Numbered from the stretch's first letter, positions 1 through 11,960 are shown. The stretch is 64,000 bases of DNA from Eublepharis macularius (GCF_028583425.1 NC_072792.1:157486676-157550675); one strand, 5' to 3'. Notes: generated by a model not told the origin, from the sequence alone. Translations and numbers: made by a program.

Positions 1-866
1 AGTATTTCCAGCAGGACATTAAAAATGGAGCTACAGGATGAGGTTTTGCTCCCCTTCAATACTTCAGAACACTACAGAGATTATCACTGTACCCTTACAG
101 TAAAAGCAGGTGATTTATGAGGCAACTACATTTCCATTAAGTTCGTTGCTACCCGAATATTCTCACACACATACGCCTCCTGAAGAATTCCAGCATGCTT
201 GAGGCCAACACATTCCTTTCTGTTAAGGTTAAGGGCAAGAATGGATGCTACTTACATAAACCATCTGTTTTCCTTTTATCTTCACTGCATTTGAGGAGCC
301 CCCAAAATATTTTGTATTGTACTGTCAATGACTGTATTGGCCCCAGCCTTATCAATCACATTTGTGTTGCCTTATTCAAGACAACGAATCATCACAGGCT
401 TTGTTATAAAGGTTACAGTGGTGTTCGTCTCCTAAAACTGTCATGTGCAAATCACTGACAACAGACTGATATTGGAATCATCAAAGGAACAAGGGACCCA
501 CGGAAGCCTTAGAGTGAGAGTGCAGTATATTTTTCTCAAGACAGCACACTTCAAAATGTTGCTCCTAGAAGTGATGGCAGTAGTAAGAGAAAAAGTAATT
601 AGCAGAGGGCTATGGAACTATAACCCTTGTTTTGGAGGTACAGTTGCAGTACACTGCTTATCCTGCTAGTTCAAGGGGCAGGGGGTGCACATACACACAA
701 CTACACTGTAAGGACGTTATCTAAGGGAAGAATTATGAGCTGATGGTAAAGGGGGGGGGGGTTGGCAGAACAATGAAATCTGTGTCTCACTGCAATTGCT
801 AAGATCAAGGAAGCCCTATGATTCATGTATACAAGTATTCTCAGTGGTTTCTCTGTGCATGGGTAA
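1..866. other. Unannotated FGF9 intron sequence
   Basis: AT-rich, no recognisable gene or repeat apart from a run of ten or more G near 751. Short frames here have no recognisable domains. Confidence 0.5.
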
Positions 867-1015
867 AGTGCCATCAAATCAAAGCCAACTTATGTTGACT
901 GTCCCCTCCCTTACCTCTTCAAGGTAAGAGACATTCAGAGGTGGTTTGCCATTGCCTGCCTCTGCATAGCAACCCTGGACTTCCTTGGTGGTCTCTCATC
1001 AAAGTAGTAGCGGCT
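867..1015 (-). repeat. 5S-derived SINE body fragment, antisense
   Basis: AAGTGCCATCAAATCAAAGC, GGTGGTTTGCCATTGCCTGC and CTTCCTTGGTGGTCTCTCAT match the reverse of the 5S-SINE body and the first 5S-like bases. The 5S region beyond is lost. Confidence 0.7.
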
Positions 1016-1199
1016 TCTCTGCAGAATTCCCTTCCTCTTGAGGTCTATTTAATTCAGACTGTGCCTAAGCACCTTTTGGAAAGATTTTCTGTTTGGATTA
1101 ATTGGGAGTGGGTCACGGTTAAGAGAGCATGGGAGGACATTAATATTCTTTCCAGTGCAGAATTACACCCCTCTAAATCCACTGAAGTCGATGAGTTCC

Positions 1200-1935
1200 C
1201 AGCTCAAACCCATCCAAAGTATCATCAGTGATCTACAACCCATCCTGGAAAATGATGCCTCTCTGTCAGAAGCCCTGGGTGGAAGACCTCTCCTTGCCTA
1301 CAGACAGCCCCCCAACCTGAAATGACTTCTCACTTACAATCATGAATCGGCTAGCAGAGTCACCAGCACAGGTACCAGGCCCTGCAACAGACCCAGATGC
1401 CAGCTCTGCCCCTATATTTACCCAGGGAATACAATTACAGGACCCAATGGCATCAATTGCACTGTCTCTGGCTCTTACAGCTGCTCATCCTCCAATCTGA
1501 TATATGCCCTTATGTGCCAACAATGTCCTTCTGCTCTGTACATTGGACAAACCAGCCAACCCCTACGCAAAAGAATAAATGGACACAAATCTGACATTAA
1601 AAATGGCAACATCCAGAAACCAGTGGGAGAACACTTCAATCTACCAGGACATTCCATCAAGGACTTAAAGGTCGCTGTAGTTCAACAGAAACCTTTCAAA
1701 AACAAAATCCAATGGGAAGCTGCTGAATTGGAATTCATATGTAAATTTGACTCAGTCAAGCTGGAAATGAATAGAGACTGTGAATGGTTATCTCGTTATC
1801 AGAAGTAACTGACTTCCTTAACAGAAGCAAACTGATCTCCATATCAGAAGCTACTGTTTGCATCTACTCCTCCCTCCCCTCTCCACCTATATATCTGACC
1901 AGTTTAGCACCCAAGGGTACTAAAAGAACTCGCAG
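1200..1935 (+). mobile_element. Penelope-like element fragment, second lineage (endonuclease end)
   Basis: Plus-strand remnants of a PLE C-terminus: a Cys-rich linker (PCNRPRCQLCPYIYP near 1380-1425) followed by the GIY-YIG domain LIYALMCQQCPSALYIGQT, then LRKRINGHKSDIKNG and WEAAELEFICKFD, with TAA at 1806-1808. The stretch before about 1325 holds a stop (TGA near 1321). It lacks the hammerhead terminal repeat seen in the other three copies and differs clearly in protein, so it is another PLE lineage. The 120 bases after the stop may be its 3' UTR. Confidence 0.85.
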
Positions 1936-1944
1936 GTAATATCA

Positions 1945-2187
1945 TTTGGTTTATATACCGCCCTTCAGGATGACTTAACACCCACTCAGAGAAGTTTACA
2001 AAGTATGTTATTATTATCCCCACAACCACAATCACCCTGTGAGGTGGGTGGGGCTAAGAGAGATCCTAGAAGCTGTGACTGACCCAAGGTCACCCAGCTG
2101 TCTTCAAGTGGAAGAGTGGGGAATAAAACCCGGTTCTCCAGATTAGAGTCCTGCACTCTTAACCACTACACCAAACTGGCTCTCTAA
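1945..2187 (-). repeat. tRNA-derived SINE (Sauria-like)
   Basis: On the minus strand it starts with GCCAGTTTGGTGTAGTGGTT (A-box region), has a GGTTTTATTCC B-box-like segment, the LINE-related core with GTGACCTTGGGTCAGTCACA, and the 3' end CCTGAAGGGCGGTATATAAA. Full or nearly full length; it lies directly 5' of the CR1 copy. Confidence 0.85.
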
Positions 2188-2189
2188 TG

Positions 2190-4365
2190 ATGTAATTTCT
2201 GAGCCTCTGTCCATTATTTTTGAGAATGCTTGGAGATCAGGTGTGGTGCCAGAAGATTGGAGGCGGGCAAATGTTGTCCCCATCTTCAAGAAGGGGGAAA
2301 AGGAGGATCCAGGTAACTACCGACCCATCAGCTTGATATCTATACCTGGAAAAGTCTTAGAACAAACCATCAAACAGTAAGTACTTGAGCATTTAGAAAG
2401 GATGGCTGTGATTACTAAAAGCCAGGATGGTAAGTCATGTCAGACTAACCTTTTCTCTTTTTTTGAGAAAATTACTACCTTGCTGGATCAGGGAAATGCT
2501 GTAGACATAGTTTATCTTGATTTCAGTAAGGATTTTGATAAGGTTCCACATAATATCCTTGTCAACAAGTTGGTAAAATGTTATTTGGATCCTATTACTA
2601 TTAGGTGGATCTGTAATTGGCTGACAGATCGCACCCAAAGAGTGCTAGTTAATGGTTCTTCATCCTCTTGGAGAAGAGAGACAAGTGGTGTTCCTCAGGG
2701 ATCAGTCCTAGGACCTGTTCTGTTTAACATTTTTATAAATGACTAGCTTGATACCCATGCTTCGCTACAGTATTTAACCACTTTAAATCCAGCTACCATT
2801 TTTCTTCAACTATCTGCAGTTTCCATAACCTGATTTTTACCTCAGAACACAGCTGACCAATCAGAGAGGGGGGGGGTGCAAGCAGGCAGGAAATCCAGGC
2901 CCCACAGGGAGACTGGCAACCCAAATGAACTTTTAGGAGAAGACTGGGAGGTGCATTTTACCTCAGGACACATTAAATGACTCCCAATAGCAACTGATAT
3001 TGTTTAGAATGTTGGGGGTGAGGATCAATCAGGCTGCATATGCAAATGACCTTGAAAGGCTCGGCCAATCAGGGAAGAGTAGCCGAGCTGGCAGAGGGCA
3101 GGGGTGCAAGCAGGCAGCAACTTGCCAGCCACACAGGGAAGCTGTATCCCTTTGGGGAAATACATTTTAGCCCCTTTTAGCCCCTGGGGGGCGGATCTTA
3201 AAATCCCTTCTTAGTGGGTATTTACATCATGGAAGGAATGTTCTCCCCAAATTTCAAGTTTCTAAGTCCAGGGGTTTGGCTGGGTATTGATGAGTCAGTC
3301 AGGACACTTGTCTTTATATATATATATATATATAGATGTGGATGAAGGAATAGAGGAAATGCTTTTTAAATTTGCAGATGATACTAAATTAGGAGGGGTA
3401 GCAAATATGGTTGAAGACAGAGTAAGGATACAGGATGATCTTGACAGGCTGGAAAACTGGGTTAAAACAAATAAAATTAATTTCAACAGAGATAAATGGA
3501 AAGTTCTGCATTTAGGATGGAAAAATCAAATGCATAATTATAGGATGGGAGAGACTTGTCTTGGCAGTAGTGTGTGTGAAAAGTATCTAGGGGTCTTAGT
3601 AGACCATACACTGAACATGAGTCAGCAGTGTGATATGGTAGCTAAAAAGGCAAATGCAGTTTTGGACTGTATCAACAGAAGCACAGTGTCCAGATCACGA
3701 GAAGTGATGGTATCACTCTACTCTGCTCTGGTTAGACCTCAGTTAGAATATTGTGTCCAGTTTTGGGCACCACAATTTAAGGATTTAGACACGCTGGAAC
3801 GTGTCCAGAGCAGGGCAATGAAGATGGTGAGGGGTCTGGAGACCAAGTCTTAGGAGGAAAGGTTGAAGGAATTCAGAATGTTTAGCACTGTCATATAGAA
3901 GATGGTGCAGAGTTATTTTCCGCTGCCCCAGAAGGTCGGACCAGAACCATCAGCTTGAAATTAAATCAAAAGAGCTTTCAGCTAAACATTAGGAAGAACT
4001 TCCTGACAGTTAGAGCAGTCCCTCAGTGGAACTGGCTTCCTCAGGAGGTGGTGGGCTCTCCTTCTTTGGAGGTTTTTAAGCAGAGGCTAGATGGCCATCT
4101 GACAGCAATGCTGATTCTGTGAACCTGGGCAGTTCATGAGGGGGAGGGCAGAATAGGTTACATCAGTGCTTAGTTCTCGTGGCCTTCTTACATGCCCAGG
4201 ATAATGCCAATTGCCACCTCGGGGGTCAGGTAGCAATTGTTTTGCCATCTTCTGGGCATGGAGCAGGGATCACTGGGGCAGTCGGGGAGGGGGAGTAGTT
4301 ATGAATTTCCTGCATTGTGCAGGGGGTTGGACTAGAAGTCCCTTCCAACCCTATGATTCTATGAT
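2190..4365 (+). mobile_element. CR1 LINE, 5' truncated, split by an insertion
   Basis: Reverse transcriptase remnants in plus frames: [18 protein letters not shown] and [20 protein letters not shown] (2402-2745), then DEGIEEMLFKFADDTKLGG to LVRPQLEYCVQFWAPQ (about 3340-3850). The first part resembles EDWRRANVVPIFKKG (2245-2300), broken by frameshifts. A stop at 3850-3852 precedes the C-terminal block (about 3853-4090). The 3' end near 4322-4362 has the CR1 hallmark GGTTGGACTAGAAGTCCCTT then CCTATGATTCTATGA. Inactive. Confidence 0.92.
2747..3330. mobile_element. Unclassified 0.58-kb insertion within CR1
   Basis: Starts TAGCTTGATACCCATGCTTCGCTAC and ends in a (TA)n run at about 3316-3335, placed exactly between FNIFIND and VDEGIEE of the CR1 reverse transcriptase. 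It has no long open frame and two internal similar segments (GTGCAAGCAGGCAG at 2876 and again near 3105). No clear long target duplication was found. The ending, an aligned TTTCAAGTTTCTAAGTCCAG then GATGAGTCAGTCAGGACACT and TA repeats, recalls the 3' tail of a non-LTR element, so a SINE or LINE derivative is likely. Confidence 0.6.
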
Positions 4366-4881
4366 ACACCAGGTGATGGAGCAGGTTTTTCTTTTAGGCA
4401 TTTCTCATATGTACTTTCCTCATATATAACATTATATTGAAAGTCTCCAAGAAAAATCTCTTTTTATTCTCGCTCTTTCTGCATTTAACTTTTTAAACAT
4501 TCACTTTCCAGCCTGTCAGGATGATCTTCTAGGGAACAGGAAAGATGCCAGGGAGAGCTGGGCACTGAGATCTCATTAGGCCCAAAGGCCATCTGTTGCC
4601 ATTATTTTTTTAAAAAACCAAAATACCTTTGCTGCAGAAAACCTAGACAAAACAAATGCATGTCTTCTGGGAAGGGGAGAAAAAAGGTACAAGAAGTATG
4701 AGGCGATGTAGAATTAGGCACCAGGAGTGTGAGCTTTGGCCTCGTGTATATTATTAAATGTGTTCGGCCCTACTTTCCACTTTGCATGCAAAACCAGATG
4801 ACCGTCTCTGCTGGACTAGAAAGAAAAGACTGAACAGTCAAATAAATTCACAGTCCCAAGTATTGTAGTCACAGGTTTGAG

Positions 4882-5140
4882 CAGGGCTTTTTTCTGGGAA
4901 AAGAGGTGGTGGAAGTCAGTGGGTTGCCCTCAGAGAAAATGGCCACATGGCTGGTGGCCCCACCCCCTGATCTCCAGACAGAGGGGAGTTGAGATTGCCC
5001 TCCACGCTGCTCCAGCGGTGCGGAGGGCAATCTAAACTCCGCTCTATCTGGAGATCAGGGGGCGGGGCCACCAGCCATGTGGCCATTTTCAAGAGGTTCC
5101 GGAACTCCGTTCCCCCGCGTTCCCCCTGAAAAAAAGGCCT
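4882..5140. mobile_element. hAT-like foldback element with 8-9 bp target duplication
   Basis: Element from CAGGGCTTTTTTCTGGG to CCTGAAAAAAAGGCCT, flanked by AGGTTTGAG at 4873-4881 and 5141-5149. Inside, 4936-5089 is a near-perfect inverted repeat with arms of about 70 bp (AAAATGGCCACATGGCTGGT and its complement). No coding capacity; the 95-residue minus-strand frame is a shadow. Confidence 0.8.
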
Positions 5141-6055
5141 AGGTTTGAGAGTTCTAGCAAGAAGAGCCTGTTCAACAAGAAGCCAAAAGGAGCAAAGCAA
5201 CAAGCCCTTCTATTCATCTCTGATAATCATTGTGAGCCCTTCCTGCTTATACTCAAGGTCATTTTCACATATGACGGCTGAATTACTAAAATAAAGGGAC
5301 GCAGAGTGCTTTGAAAGCATGAAATATGCCCTACAAATGCTATCATTAAGCCATTATTATTTTGTGATTTCTTGCCCTTCTAGTTCAAAAGCAATACCTA
5401 CTCTGCCCAGAAGGTACAATTGATTTAAAAATAGCTTTCTTCCACTTTTCCGGACCACACTGACATATGTGCACCAATAATCTGACACAGACTCAAAAGA
5501 TATTTTAAGTTTCATGTGTGCCAGCCCACTTCTGCTGCCCATTTATTTAGGAAAATCAGTAATTAGGCATACTCAATCAGTCAGAACAAGGATACCCTAC
5601 CAGTCACTCCTCATAGTCATCAATTCTGCCTCCTCAGCACTTTTTGCCTGGTTTAAAAGAGTGACCGCCCACTTCCTAGGAAACAGTGAACACATTGGTT
5701 GAGCCTGTGGAGCAGCTACTGCAATTTATCTGCAGTTCTGGAGAAGCTGAGCTGTGTTGCAGCAGCTCCCAGCTTTTCCAAGCCTTGCAAAGATTCTGCT
5801 GCTGCGAGTGCTGCATCATCACCTACGTGCACAGAGAGCTGGAGTCACAAGCTACGCACAGAAGGTCAAGGACTGCAGAAGAATCAAGAGAGGGGGGCCA
5901 GTGCAAGGCACGTGTCCTTTACTCCTCTGGGCTTAGTCACCTCTTAGCCAGGGGGCTCTGAATGGAGGAGGAGGTAAGGCAAACTCTCTGGAAATGACGA
6001 GATTTAATGGCCATACCTGCCCTATTCCAGAAGACTCACCCTTAGTCCAGAACAG
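5141..6055. other. Unannotated FGF9 intron sequence
   Basis: Nothing recognised. Overlapping frames of 60-91 residues at 5686-5961 read as three different frames of a CAG/CTG-rich stretch and are taken as chance. Confidence 0.5.
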
Positions 6056-6226
6056 ATATTTATAGATTCATACTCCGCTTTTATATCCCGCAAGGCAGTT
6101 TTCAGCATCACTCTCCCCTCCTCCATTTTGCCCTCACAACAACCACCCTATGAGGTGGGCTAGGCTGAGTGACTGGCCCAAGTTCACCCATGGCAGAATG
6201 GAGATTCGAACTTGGGTCTTCCAGAA
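6056..6226 (-). repeat. tRNA-derived SINE fragment, second subfamily
   Basis: Minus-strand AGTTCGAATCTCC (B box), AACTTGGGCCAGTCACTC and CCACCTCATAGGGTGGTTGT; the A-box head is missing. Confidence 0.65.
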
Positions 6227-6289
6227 AATAAAACTCTGCTGGGGGGAAGCTATAGTGTCTCATTTTTAAAGCACTCATCATTGGGACAA

Positions 6290-6420
6290 GGTAGTTTCGG
6301 GTGGGTAGCTGTGTCGGTCCACGGTAAACGAAAAAGATTCAAGTCCAGCAGCATCTTAATAAAAACCAATGAGATTTTCCAGGGCATCAGCTTTCAAGCT
6401 CCTTTCCTCAAATATCCTAC
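6290..6420 (+). repeat. Short interspersed repeat, family D
   Basis: TTTCGGGTGGGTAGCTGTGT, CAAGTCCAGCAGCATCTTAA and TCAGCTTTCAAGCTCCTTTC. It is followed by a direct duplication of ATCCTACTTGCACATGGA (6413-6450). Confidence 0.55.
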
Positions 6421-6450
6421 TTGCACATGGAAATCCTACTTGCACATGGA

Positions 6451-7539
6451 AAGACTTGCATATTGCAAGGACCCTGAACACCAAGCCATACCCTAACACA
6501 CAGCGCACAGAGCTGGATCCATGGGATAGGAGGGGTTTTGCCTCACTGTCACTGGGCCCTTCACTGGTGCAGTGCTTTGCATTTCCCCCTCTACAAGAGG
6601 AAATGGCAACTGCTGTCTGTTTGAACATAGCTGCACTCAGGATTCAGTGGTTGGTCCCATCAGAGTAATGCTGGCTCAGACTGATTTAATGGAAGGTCCT
6701 GCAAGAACAAGTATGTCAGAGAAACATCTCTCTTTTCCCTCCTAAAATCCACAGGTACAGCAGGAACAACACTAGAAGGATGCAGGAAAGTAAAAGTCTC
6801 CAGACAGCAGGAAAACAGTGTGTTTTATTGGGGAGAAGTTGCTACCAAAACAGTCCATAGGCACTCAGGTTAGCATTGACCATGTCAGCCAGCTCCCCCG
6901 GTTATTGCGGGGTGTGGCTGAGCAAGACACCTGTGAAATGGCAACACGGATCCATCTCACAGGGGACAAAAAATGCTGCAAAGCCGTCCTGTTTAATCCT
7001 CACCATGGATGTGATGATAAACCTGCAAACTATGCACAAACTTATCCAGGGGCCGGACAAGCGTGCAATTATGTATTTTAATTCCTCCAGAATGGCTGTT
7101 CTAAAAAAGGCAAGGCAAGGCAAAATAGATTTGGAGGCGACACGACGTACGGGTTGGGGGGGGGGGGATCGTGCAATGAGGCAGGGTCATTCTTTTAGAG
7201 GGCAGGGCGTGCCTGCCTTTACCTCCCCGCTTACTCATTTATAGCTCAGCCCTAAGCAGTTATATTCTTCTAATGCCATTGAAAGGGGGGCGGGAGTTCT
7301 GTTTAGGATTGCCCTGTAAATCTACTGTGACTGGTAGAACTGCAATGCTTTCTCTTTCAAAGGCAGGGAAGAGGAAATACTGCGTACCTGTTCCCTGCAT
7401 TATCTGCCCGAGGTTGCTAATCTCACTGCAGAGACTTTCCCCAAGCTATTGTGTGCAGTTAGCATTTCCTTATACACGATGGTTGTCCGCAGGCTGGGGT
7501 CAAGGGAGGGCGCTTCAATAACCCACAGGCATCATTAAA
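6451..7539. other. Unannotated FGF9 intron sequence
   Basis: No gene or repeat recognised; contains a G-run near 7157 and a GGCAAGGCAAGGCAAAA short tandem near 7110. Confidence 0.45.
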
Positions 7540-8480
7540 GGACACCCTCGGCCCCGAATCCTTTTTGCAGACGCCCATGGACCCAGAGAAGTGGAGGAGG
7601 CAGCGTGCGATGCTCTACCCTCCAGCCCGATCTCATGCACGAAAACAAGCGCCGCTGAATTCAATGGGGTTTCTTCTGCAGCCGGCGCGCTCGGGATTGC
7701 ACCTTGGTCACGTGCACTTCAACCTACCCGGGAGCTTCAAGGGCCTCTGCAGACCGCCGCTCTAGGACACTCGGAAGACGGCGTGACGATACGGGATTGG
7801 GGTGGGGGGGCAACCCTTTGCACATCTCCCCCCCTTTCCCATCTGTGTCGCTTGGGAATGAAGAGACGCGTTGCTTTTTAAAAAATCGGGCACACGAGGA
7901 GCGTTCCAGGGCTCCGATCTCCTTCGCCGAGAGCACATTTTGCTAAGGATGAAACTAGCCCAGCCAAGCCAACCCCTGGCTGGGTGCGCTAGAAGCCAGT
8001 AGCCCGCCTCCCTCGGCGCAGAATAAATCCCACTGGGCGAGGGGGAGGGGAGAGAGCTCCTAGAAGATCTCCTTTTCTGACAAGCTCCCGGGCTTTATTT
8101 TATGATAAAGAGCAATTAAAAAGCCTGTCCGTGCAACGCTTGCGCTGACGCGAAAGAGGAACGCCTCTGCCCTGCTCTTCTGGCTTGACAATGACTCCAC
8201 TGTCTAAGCAAATGTCCTAGGCGAAAGGACACTGTATGGGAGGGGAGGATAAAATCCTGTGACCCAACAAAGAGAACCAACGCGTTGAACGCACTACAGG
8301 GAGAACCAACGTGAAAGGCGCGAAGGAGTTCAAAGGCGCACGCGTCGTAAAAATTGAAACTTAAAAAGTCCCCCTGAGCAGGTGCAGAGCTTTTTGGAGC
8401 AGTGGGCTGAGCCAGCCACGTGTCCTCCGAGGAAGGCTACAGCGCAGGCGGCTCCCTCTAGTCCTTTTGTCCTCTGCGGA
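7540..8480. other. GC- and CpG-enriched intronic segment
   Basis: Moderately CpG-rich, repeat-poor DNA inside FGF9 intron 1, including an ATTAAAAAG-rich stretch near 8110 and CpG-containing words near 8130-8160 and 8280-8350. It differs from the AT-rich flanks and may be a conserved element or enhancer. No gene is recognisable; overlapping frames on both strands look like chance. Confidence 0.35.
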
Positions 8481-8519
8481 TGCCATTAAACCCCGCCCCC
8501 AAGAACTCATGCATATAGT

Positions 8520-8716
8520 TTTGTGGCAGCCTTAAAGAGCAACAGAATTATTTTGAACTGGCTGTCCTAGGATTTTAGTCCAGGAGCATTGTAGAGACCA
8601 ACAGGATTTCCAGGGTATGAGCTCTGGAGAGTCAAAGCTCCCTTGGGGAGCTTATACCCTGAAAATTTTATTGGTCTCTAAGCTGCCAGCAGACTAACAC
8701 AGCTGAAACTACCTTT
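8520..8716. repeat. Family D repeat in inverted arrangement
   Basis: AGACCAACAGGATTTCCAGG at 8597 is mirrored by CCTGAAAATTTTATTGGTCT at about 8658, and the right part ends ACACAGCTGAAACTACC, the reverse of the family D start. So two arms face each other. Confidence 0.5.
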
Positions 8717-10261
8717 CCTAGGAATCAGATACATAGACAACGACTCCTATTTTGGAATCCGAGGATTTTATCAGTTTATCCTCAAGCAACTAGTCCTTGA
8801 AGATGGGTAACTTGAGAGGTAGAGGCTTTGACACCATTAGGATACTTCCAAAACACCATACCCTCTAGCTGGTTTCCATACACTCTTGGGGGTTACAATA
8901 GCTTCCACTGGTTTTAAAAATAAATCTAATTCTTACAGCTTAATCAACATGCTCTGGATATTGCAGAAGCACTACAGCAGAGAACAAGGTCTGCGTAACT
9001 GTTTTTGGTGCCCTAAGCCGCCTATGACTATGCCCTCCATGTTCCATTTTTTAAAGTAATCTGTTATAAACAAATGGAAAGAAAAACATTTGCTTCTATC
9101 TAATTTCTTGATGCCTGACACTTTTACCAACTGCCTGACAGGGTCATCAACAGACCTGGAGGCAAAGGTCCTGCCCCTTTAATACAGACCTAATGGGATT
9201 TTATATATACCATAAATTATTATTTACCTCCATGCCATGAAAAACTTCACCTGTCCATTTCCACATATTAAAGAGTCAGGACCTTCTTCTCAAGGCCTCT
9301 TGGCAACCTTACTAATATGCCTATACAGTTGTGTTGGCACTGGTTGCAAGGGCATTGAGATGCCGAACAGCTTATCTTAGAGGTTCCCGTTGTCACCACA
9401 CAACTGCAATTTCCAGAATTCTTTCTGGTCTGTCACAACAGACAGCAGTATTCTTATTCTGGAGGAAGAGCTGTTAAGTTGGAGGAAGGCTTCTAATTTC
9501 CTTTAGTGAAATGGTAAGATACTGGCCAGTATTTCTTTATATACCAAAGAAGTTCCCTTACCACCAAAACCAGCCCACATACCTATGGGGTTATGAAGAA
9601 AGTTGGAGCGCATGTTTTCCAAACAATATGAAGCTGTGACCGCTCTCGATTTGAAACCAAAATACTACATGATAGGTTTGCATATCCAGAGAAACAGACA
9701 TTTTGCAAGGAGTTTTTCTACTATCAAGCTGCCTTTCTGTAATCCTTGCTCTCTTCTTTCAAATTGCTCAGCTCATATCCACATCCTAAGCACATCCATT
9801 ACAAAATGATTACTACTTGTATGTAATGCATGGAAACGCTGCTGGAAATAAATTACTTGTTTTTAGCATGCTGAAATCACTCTACATTTCTGCACTGCTG
9901 CATTTTTATTAGCCCCACCATCTTCATACAGACTTGTTCCTGCGTTCTACCTTTAAAATGTATATTGTAAGTCTTGTTTGTATAGGGACTATATTACTTC
10001 CATCTCCAGTACAAAGTCTAGCATAGTGGAGTTTAAATGGCAGTACTGGGTGCACTGTCTCATGGTGAACAAGACCTGAATTGCTTGCCCGGCCCCATCC
10101 TGGGAAGGGTGCAACCAAAAAAACCTTTGCAAATAAGAATTATTGAGATGTTTCCCAAAGTCTGAAACTCTAGACAGGATGTTCCTAGGCCAGGAATTGT
10201 TTGGCTCACTTGTTTGATTCCTTCGGGGCTATTTGGTCTCTGCAAACACCCTATCAGGGCG
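8717..10261. other. Unannotated FGF9 intron sequence (apart from the family B element)
   Basis: AT-rich; nothing recognised outside 9125-9312. Confidence 0.45.
9125..9312. mobile_element. hAT-like MITE, family B, diverged
   Basis: ACCAACTGCCTGACAGGGTC, CCTGCCCCTTTAATACAGAC, ACCTCCATGCCATGAAAAAC and GGCCTCTTGGCAACCTTA give both ends and body of family B. Confidence 0.6.
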
Positions 10262-10340
10262 CTAAAATAAAACAGGAGTCCAGTGGCACCTTAAAGACCA
10301 ACAAAAGTAATTCCCACATAAGCTTTCATGAGTCAGAGCT
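10262..10340 (+). repeat. Family D fragment
   Basis: AGGAGTCCAGTGGCACCTTA then ACATAAGCTTTCATGAGTCA; internal part only. Confidence 0.5.
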
Positions 10341-10587
10341 CACCAATTTCTGGATCGTCCTGAGGATATGGCAGGGGGAAGTTGTAATATATAATCATTT
10401 TGCCCTTTCCAAGTTTACAGTTCTATTAACGAAATGATGTCTATCTGGAATGGAAGTATTCAAAGGCCACTTGGGACAGTTTGACATGACAGTGGGTTGT
10501 AACTACTGATTCTGTGCAGGTAGCTTATTCAGTCCATATTTATTCAGAGATCAGTTCCACAGTGATCAATGGGGCTTAGGTCTGCAG

Positions 10588-10798
10588 AAGGGTTGCCAAT
10601 CTCCAGGTGGGGCTTGGGGGGATCTCCTGGAATTACAGCTGATCTCCAGACAGCAGAGGTCAGTTTCCCAAGAGAAAATGGCTGATTTGGAGGGTGGACT
10701 CTATGGCATTATACCTCGATGGGGTCCCCAAACCCTGCCCTCTCCAGGCTCCATCCCCAAATCTCCAGGAATTTCCTAAACCAAAGCTGGCAACCCTA
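10588..10798 (+). mobile_element. hAT-like MITE, family A
   Basis: Starts AAGGGTTGCCAATCTCCAGG and ends AAAGCTGGCAACCCTA, with terminal inverted repeats and a perfect 8-bp duplication GTCTGCAG at 10580-10587 and 10799-10806. The body has the diagnostic GGAGGGTGGACTCTATGGCA. Confidence 0.88.
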
Positions 10799-11149
10799 GT
10801 CTGCAGCTTCAAATGCAAAGCAGAACCTCCAGTCACGACCTTGGCTGCCCCTTGTCATTCCTGTGGCCTTGAGCTAGATACAATATGCCTCATTTTTGAG
10901 TGGGATGTAGGCGAGTTCACCCTATTAACTACTCTGATCTCACCTAAACATGAAAGCCGTTCAAACCTCTCCTCACACCAGCTATCCTGTACTCTGAGGG
11001 CCTTGATCCGATTGCAGAGAGAGAAGAGGCATCTGCATTTTCATCGTGTACGAGAATCTCAGCAGGTGGCCTGAATGTAAGTACCGTCCTTCTTCTAGAT
11101 GGCTTATTCCCAAGGAGTGCCTTTGCTCTGCTCAGACTGGACAATAAGG

Positions 11150-11960
11150 GGACCTTTTTCGGCCTGCTCTCTCCCTCCCCCCAGCAGCCCCTTCATCCTT
11201 TCCTAAAAATACTTGGGAGAGGGGAAGCCTTCTAACTGCAGGGTAACGTTTAAAAAGAAATACCGCAGTGCCCTGCTTCTCTCCGCCTCCGCCAATGCAC
11301 CGGGAAACCCACTTTCCCCGAGCTAAAATTAGTCGCCTCCCCCGAATGTGGGTTTCTCCGGCGCTGGAAAGCAGCAGCTGGAGCGGCCCGGCTGAGAGAG
11401 AGGAGCGAGTGGGGCGTAGGACCCCGCAGAGGCCGCCCGAGCAGCGGGGGCAGCCGCCGTACACCTGCTAGCGGCGTGAGCCGGCGGGCCGCGGCGCAGC
11501 GTGCAACTCTCGCCTCTTCACGCCCGGGGGCTGCCCGCCTTTGATCTCGCCTGGCCAAATGGGCCGGGAAAGACGGCAGAGCCCCGGCGCGCCGCGCGGC
11601 ATTTCGCCCTTGCGCCACTTCGCGCTCCGGAGCCAGAGAGGGGCGAGGGAGCAAGCCTGGCAGCCCTTGCTTTTCGACCCTCAACTTTCTCTCTGTGCGA
11701 GGGAACTGCTGAGTCGGCGTTTCTTGCTGCGCCTTCCCCGGGATGGATGACGCGCTTTCGCTTCGGAAGGGCTGCCTCCCCTTCCCAAAAATCCGCACAG
11801 AGAACTCCGTTGCCAGTGATGCGCAAGACCCCGCGAGGAGGGGGCGCCCGCCAACGACGCCACCCAGAGGGGGCATAACTCTGCGTAGGATGGAGGTGCA
11901 AGGCTATGGCGAGGAAGCCGGGCACCACCCGACATCCCAAGCCATCGCACCTTCTTCCAG
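11150..11960. promoter_or_regulatory. CpG-rich island within FGF9 intron 1
   Basis: A block of very high G+C and CpG (for example 11450-11640 and 11810-11880) lies 1.1-1.9 kb downstream of FGF9 exon 1. Overlapping open frames on both strands (longest 208 residues, minus strand) are Arg/Ala/Pro-rich and mutually overlapping, as expected for chance frames. An intragenic regulatory island or alternative promoter is possible; no function is shown by sequence. Confidence 0.5.

Noticed and set aside
5686..5961. Cys/Ser-rich small proteins in three overlapping frames
   Set aside because: Three frames of one CAG/CTG-rich stretch are open at once, with no domain or splice context.
11250..11876. 208-residue minus-strand open frame in the FGF9 intronic CpG island
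   Set aside because: Arg/Ala/Pro-rich with overlapping long frames on the other strand and in other frames; no domain. Absence of stops follows from GC content.
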